Part shown: positions 60,598-64,000 of the stretch, piece by piece
Position numbering within the stretch: the stretch's first letter is position 1
How the letters are laid out: every line of letters starts with the position of its first letter
Assembly: GCA_001723765.1 (NCBI GenBank)
Contig: MAYW01000001.1
Span: 39,255 to 103,254, forward strand
Direction of reading: 5' to 3'
DNA: 64,000 nt
From: Candidatus Scalindua rubra
Lineage (GTDB): Bacteria > Planctomycetota > Brocadiia > Brocadiales > Scalinduaceae
The notes under the pieces: model-generated
Told to the model about the DNA's origin: nothing
The model's input: only the letters and a program-made list of their open reading frames with translations
Databases searched by the model: none
Translations under genes and position numbers: made by a program

Positions 60598-61254
60598 TTG
60601 AAATATTACGCTAATATTGCTACATACTTGCAACGTGATCTTCGGGATCTGGCCAGAATCAATGACCTTGCACCATTCAGAAAGTGTGAACAGATGATTG
60701 CCTTGAGAACAGGAAATATTCTGAACTTCTCGGAGCTTGCACGTGATACGGGAATATCTGTTCAAACAGCAAAAAACTACTGTTCTTATCTCGATCTCAG
60801 CTTTCAGACTATTTTGTTGGAACCTTATTTTGCAAGTACAAGTAAACGATTAATAAAATCCCCTAAGGCTTATATGATTGACATTGGTATTCAGAAGGTC
60901 CTCAGTGGACAATGGGATGGAATGACGGGGCAACAGTATGAGAGTGTGATTGCGTCCGAATTAAAAAAGATCATCTCAACGCTCCAACCAGACTGGAATC
61001 TTTACCACCTCAGAACGTTTGATGGTTTGGAAGTGGATTTTCTATTAGTAAAAGATAACAAGGCTCTGGCGATTGAAGTCAAGATCTCAGATAGAGTGCA
61101 TCCACAGGATGCAAAACATTTGAAGCATTTAGAGTCTGTTACCAGAATACCCCATATTCTTAAGTTTGTAATTTACGAAGGCAAGGAGATTCAAGAATTG
61201 CAAAAAGGAATATGGGGCATACCAGCGATAATTTTCTTTGGGCCTGGAGAGTAA
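60598..61254 (+). pseudogene. DUF4143 ATPase, C-terminal half only
   Basis: 218 codons. YYANIATYLQRDLRDLARINDLAPFRKCEQMIALRTGNILNFSELARDTGISVQTAKNY is the usual second half (winged helix and lid) of archaeal-type ATPases of the DUF4143 class, ending with the PD-(D/E)xK-like GLEVDFLLVKDNKALAIEVKISDR. The ATP-binding half (about 170 aa) is missing and an in-frame stop stands directly before the TTG that opens the frame. Confidence 0.7.
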
Positions 61255-61591
61255 AAAGAATTAGACGCAAAGATTCAATTATTGTTAATTCTACGGGGCT
61301 TGTGCACAAGAAAAATGATATTGAAATTCCTATACATAAATCTATACTATTAAAGGATCGCTATAGACTTTTACACAGGAAGGAGTATTAGTATGGTACA
61401 GTTAAAAACAATAGAGATCTGTTACATTGATAGATATTTTAAGGTGTATAGAAAAAATTGTCTTAGAGTCTTTTAAAAGAGATAAATAGCCTTGTTTTTA
61501 AGGTAAATACTTTGAACAATTGTTATAATATTAGTGGCAAAATTTTAGAGTAGGTGGCTATAGGTTTAATTCAAGTTTTTTTTGACATAAA
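61255..61591. other. Intergenic region before dgt
   Basis: 337 bp, AT-rich. A TATAAT-like box at 61524-61529 may be the dgt promoter, but no good -35 is seen and dgt has no strong ribosome site. No ORF or repeat found. Confidence 0.4.
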
Positions 61592-62743
61592 GTGCTAACA
61601 AGAGAAGAGCTGGAAAAAAGGGAAGATAGTTACTTAGCTTCCTACGCTATGAAAAGTATGCATACGCGTGGAAGAGTACATCCAGAGGATGAACATCCAT
61701 ACAGGAGCGTTTACCAGAGAGATAAAGATAGGATTATACACTCTACGGCTTTCCGTAGATTGGAATATAAAACACAAGTCTTTGTAAATCATGAAGGAGA
61801 TTATTACCGCACACGGCTCACTCATACATTAGAAGTTGCTCAGATTTCTAGAGGTATATCAAGGGCATTATGTTTAAATGAAGACCTTTCAGAGGCAATT
61901 GCCCTGGCACACGACCTTGGTCATACGCCATTTGGTCATTCAGGAGAAGACGCCCTTAGAATATTGATGAAGAATCATGGTGGCTTTGAACATAACATTC
62001 AGGGGTTGCGCGTCGTTGATATTCTAGAAAAGAGATATTCACAATTTTCCGGTTTGAATCTTTCATGGGAAGTTAGAGAATCAATTGCAAAGCACAAATC
62101 GCCTTATGACAATCCATATGTTTCTCAATTTGAAACAAACAAACAACCACTTCTTGAAGCACAGATAGTAGATCTTGCCGATTCTATTGCTTATGACAAT
62201 CATGATATAGATGATAGTTTAAAAGCAGGACTTATTACGGAATGTGACCTGGAAGAGGTTGAATTATGGAGATATGCAAAAGGGAAGGTTAAGGAACAAT
62301 ATGGTAATCTAAATAAAGATATGGAAAAAACACATGCTATAAAATATTTAATCGATCTGGAGGTTACAGACCTAATTGAACATACACAATTAATGATTGA
62401 AAAGATGAAAATAAAAACAACTAATGACGTACAACAAAGCAAAGAAAGATTAGTATCCTCGTCACCTGAAATATCTAAAAAGAAACTGGAATTGCAAGAG
62501 TTCTTACAACAAAATGCATATAATCATTACAGAGTTGCACGAATGGCTGATAAGGCAAAGCGGTTTGTTGAAGAATTGTTTAGAACATTTGTTAAAAACC
62601 CTATGCAACTTCCACCCGAATATCAAAAATGGATAGAAGAGGCAGGACTTTATCAGGGCGTTTGTGATTATATAGCGGGAATGACCGATAGATTTGCACA
62701 AGACGAGTATTTAAAACTTTTTTATCCTTATGAAAGGGTTTAA
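61592..62743 (+). CDS. dgt: dGTP triphosphohydrolase-like protein (HD domain)
   Basis: 383 aa. Removes triphosphate from dNTPs. The HD metal motifs are RLTHTLEVAQI, ALAHDLGHTPFGHSGED (second histidine-aspartate pair) and DLADSIAYDNHDIDD. This is the short (type 2) family with FRRLEYKTQVFVNHEGDYYRTR. The start is GTG 61592, which lacks a good ribosome site. Its stop is next to the ispD start (TAA-TTG), so the two are co-transcribed. Confidence 0.9.
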   Translation: MLTREELEKREDSYLASYAMKSMHTRGRVHPEDEHPYRSVYQRDKDRIIHSTAFRRLEYKTQVFVNHEGDYYRTRLTHTLEVAQISRGISRALCLNEDLSEAIALAHDLGHTPFGHSGEDALRILMKNHGGFEHNIQGLRVVDILEKRYSQFSGLNLSWEVRESIAKHKSPYDNPYVSQFETNKQPLLEAQIVDLADSIAYDNHDIDDSLKAGLITECDLEEVELWRYAKGKVKEQYGNLNKDMEKTHAIKYLIDLEVTDLIEHTQLMIEKMKIKTTNDVQQSKERLVSSSPEISKKKLELQEFLQQNAYNHYRVARMADKAKRFVEELFRTFVKNPMQLPPEYQKWIEEAGLYQGVCDYIAGMTDRFAQDEYLKLFYPYERV

Positions 62744-63436
62744 TTGAAAGCGGACGTTTCTGTAATTATTCCCGCTGCAGGTCTTAGTCTCCGTATGGAA
62801 ACCGATGTAAGAAAACCATTTATAATGATAGGTAAAAAACCTATCTTTTTTTATACATTGGAAAAATTTTATAAGCTAAAACGGATAAAAGAGATTATTT
62901 TTGTAGTAAATAAGGGAGATTTATCTACTGTTATTGAAAAATGGTCAGATGATCTCAAAACTTACAATGTAACTAAGATAATCGCCGGGGGTGAAAGAAG
63001 GCAAGATAGTGTCTATAATGGCCTTTCTCAGTTGGACCCCAACACCAAAATAGTCTTAGTACATGATGCCGTAAGGCCTCTAGTAAATAACAATGTAATT
63101 GAAACCGTTATCAAAAAAGTAGATGAAAAAGGGGCTGCCATTGCAGCAAGCCCGATGAAATCAACGGTAAAAAAAGTCAACTCAAATCATAAAATAATTA
63201 AAACAATTCCAAGGTATGACCTATGGATGGCACAAACCCCACAAGGATTTAAAAGGGACATAATAATAAAAGCTTATAACAAGATTAAGAATACAAAAAT
63301 AGAATTTACGGATGATGCGGAGGTGGTAGAAAAATATGGACACAAAGTGGAGATAGTTTCAGGAAGTTATGATAATATTAAGATTACGACACGTGAAGAC
63401 TTAAAGATAGCTGAGCTGCTGTTAGCAAAACATTAA
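62744..63436 (+). CDS. ispD: 2-C-methyl-D-erythritol 4-phosphate cytidylyltransferase
   Basis: 230 aa. Third enzyme of the MEP isoprenoid path: adds CMP to methylerythritol phosphate. SVIIPAAGLSLRMETDVRKPFIMIGKKP is the nucleotide-binding loop with the arginine and lysine; VHDAVRPLV, TPQGFKRDIIIKAY and FTDDAEVVE are standard. Starts at TTG 62744 directly after the dgt stop. Confidence 0.95.
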   Translation: MKADVSVIIPAAGLSLRMETDVRKPFIMIGKKPIFFYTLEKFYKLKRIKEIIFVVNKGDLSTVIEKWSDDLKTYNVTKIIAGGERRQDSVYNGLSQLDPNTKIVLVHDAVRPLVNNNVIETVIKKVDEKGAAIAASPMKSTVKKVNSNHKIIKTIPRYDLWMAQTPQGFKRDIIIKAYNKIKNTKIEFTDDAEVVEKYGHKVEIVSGSYDNIKITTREDLKIAELLLAKH

Positions 63437-63524
63437 AGTATTTTTTACATTTAACATTTGCGTACCAGTCTCTAATATCTGAAATGCAGGCGAGGTTCCC
63501 AGAATACACATAGATTAATTAGGC

Positions 63525-63740
63525 CTATCTTTCCAATAACCGGGTTTTCTGTGTAGATTCATAACAGCGATTATTTCTATATGTTTTCTTAAAAACATCT
63601 TCTGCTGAAATCAGTTCGACCAGCCCTTTATCGATTTCCTCACAACGACGTTTAATTTCTTCACACCATTCTTTAGTTAATTGAAAATCTTGATTAAAAT
63701 CAAGACTCTCAAGTAATTTTTCAGCTAGCGTGAGTTTACG
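63525..63740 (-). pseudogene. Fused remnant of an addiction-module antitoxin and a RelE-type toxin
   Basis: Antitoxin frame: KLTLAEKLLESLDFNQDFQ...EWCEEIKRRCEEIDKGLVELISAEDVFKK, the CHP02574-type module antitoxin, broken at the 5' side. In another frame the toxin's C terminus appears directly behind: HIEIIAVMNLHRKPGYWKDR, the end of RelE/ParE-type toxins. So the antitoxin's end and toxin's start were deleted together. Inactive. Confidence 0.55.
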
Positions 63741-63805
63741 AATTAGCCGTGGCTAATTCTGCAACTTATAATACTATAACAAGTTACAGCATCCAGTCCT
63801 TCCCC

Positions 63806-64000
63806 CTAACTTGGCAAGTAATGCTTCATTTTAAATAAGTCGAAGATTCGTTTCTGCACCTTATCCATTTTGCTAACAATCGACTGGGTTGCTGGTTTTT
63901 TCTTTCCATTTGGGAAAACATTCAATACCTCCCTAATTCCCGCCAGCTTATCATGCAGATTATTCATGGAGATGGGGATTCCAGATTCCTGAACTTTTTT
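63806..64000 (-). mobile_element. IS1634-like transposase, C-terminal end, cut by the window edge
   Basis: 65 codons in frame to the edge: NNLHDKLAGIREVLNVFPNG, then KMDKVQKRIFDLFKMKHYL and stop. This pattern resembles the tail of IS1634/IS4-type transposases as I recall it. The copy continues outside the window, so whether it is complete is not visible. Confidence 0.5.

Noticed and set aside
1..64000. CRISPR array, rRNA genes, prophage module, replication origin
   Set aside because: I found no regularly spaced direct repeats, no rRNA sequence, no phage structural genes and no origin markers.

Overview
The window is low-GC bacterial DNA, dense with membrane-bound electron-transport genes and with dispersed palindromic repeats. 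A split cytochrome b6/subunit IV complex that carries a flavoprotein gene, a cytochrome bd-like membrane protein followed by five c-type cytochrome genes, a haem-tagged outer-membrane barrel and an assimilatory sulfite-reductase operon together fit a planctomycete of the anammox lineage (Brocadiales, perhaps Scalindua-like). No hydrazine synthase, nitrite oxidoreductase or rRNA gene lies in the window, so this taxonomy is inference (about 0.6).

Layout. 1-3836 (minus): Rieske protein, a GltD-like FAD/NAD(P) oxidoreductase with ferredoxin domains, cytochrome b6-type subunit and a subunit IV cut by the window edge. 4338-7415 (minus): sulfur operon of precorrin-2 dehydrogenase, sulfite reductase (reading frame broken twice), DsrE-like protein, membrane JAMM peptidase and TusA-like carrier. 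7434-12368: repeats, a TerB-like protein, a coiled-coil membrane protein beside a relic of the lysA 3' end, lysA and argH. 12615-20958 (plus): tsaB, a barrel protein, a periplasmic protein, one NarL-type sensor kinase and three paralogous NarL-type response regulators separated by repeats. 21663-32607 (plus): respiratory block of haem-tagged barrel, cupredoxin, bd-like subunit, five cytochrome c genes and a CBS-domain protein.

32608-44228 is an accessory region full of decay: a RAYT transposase relic, truncated DUF4143-type ATPases, a graveyard of polysaccharide genes, rearranged VapC toxin-antitoxin genes, and two MITEs whose target-site duplications can be read, one with its empty site also present. 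44335-57475 is mostly housekeeping (htrA, topA, a SurA/PpiD-like chaperone, ribF, tRNA-Phe, ctpA, tsaD, larB, a TumE-type toxin-antitoxin pair, nnrD). 57497-64000 holds an alpha/beta hydrolase with a palindromic repeat inserted in frame, more ATPase fragments, dgt, ispD, a toxin-antitoxin relic and the end of a transposase.

How the parts work together. The Rieske/cytochrome b block should pass electrons between quinol, a nicotinamide or ferredoxin pool and c-type cytochromes. The 21-32 kb block looks like a second membrane complex in which many haems c and one ethylbenzene-dehydrogenase-type haem domain feed or drain a bd-like core that lacks the GRQPW motif; its reaction is unknown. The sulfur operon couples sirohaem-dependent sulfite reduction to a protein sulfur carrier. 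Four or five genes are broken by one-base changes in homopolymers (5986, about 5935, 41185-41193, 57180-57187). That pattern suggests sequencing error at least as much as real decay, whereas the truncated genes next to repeats are real rearrangements.
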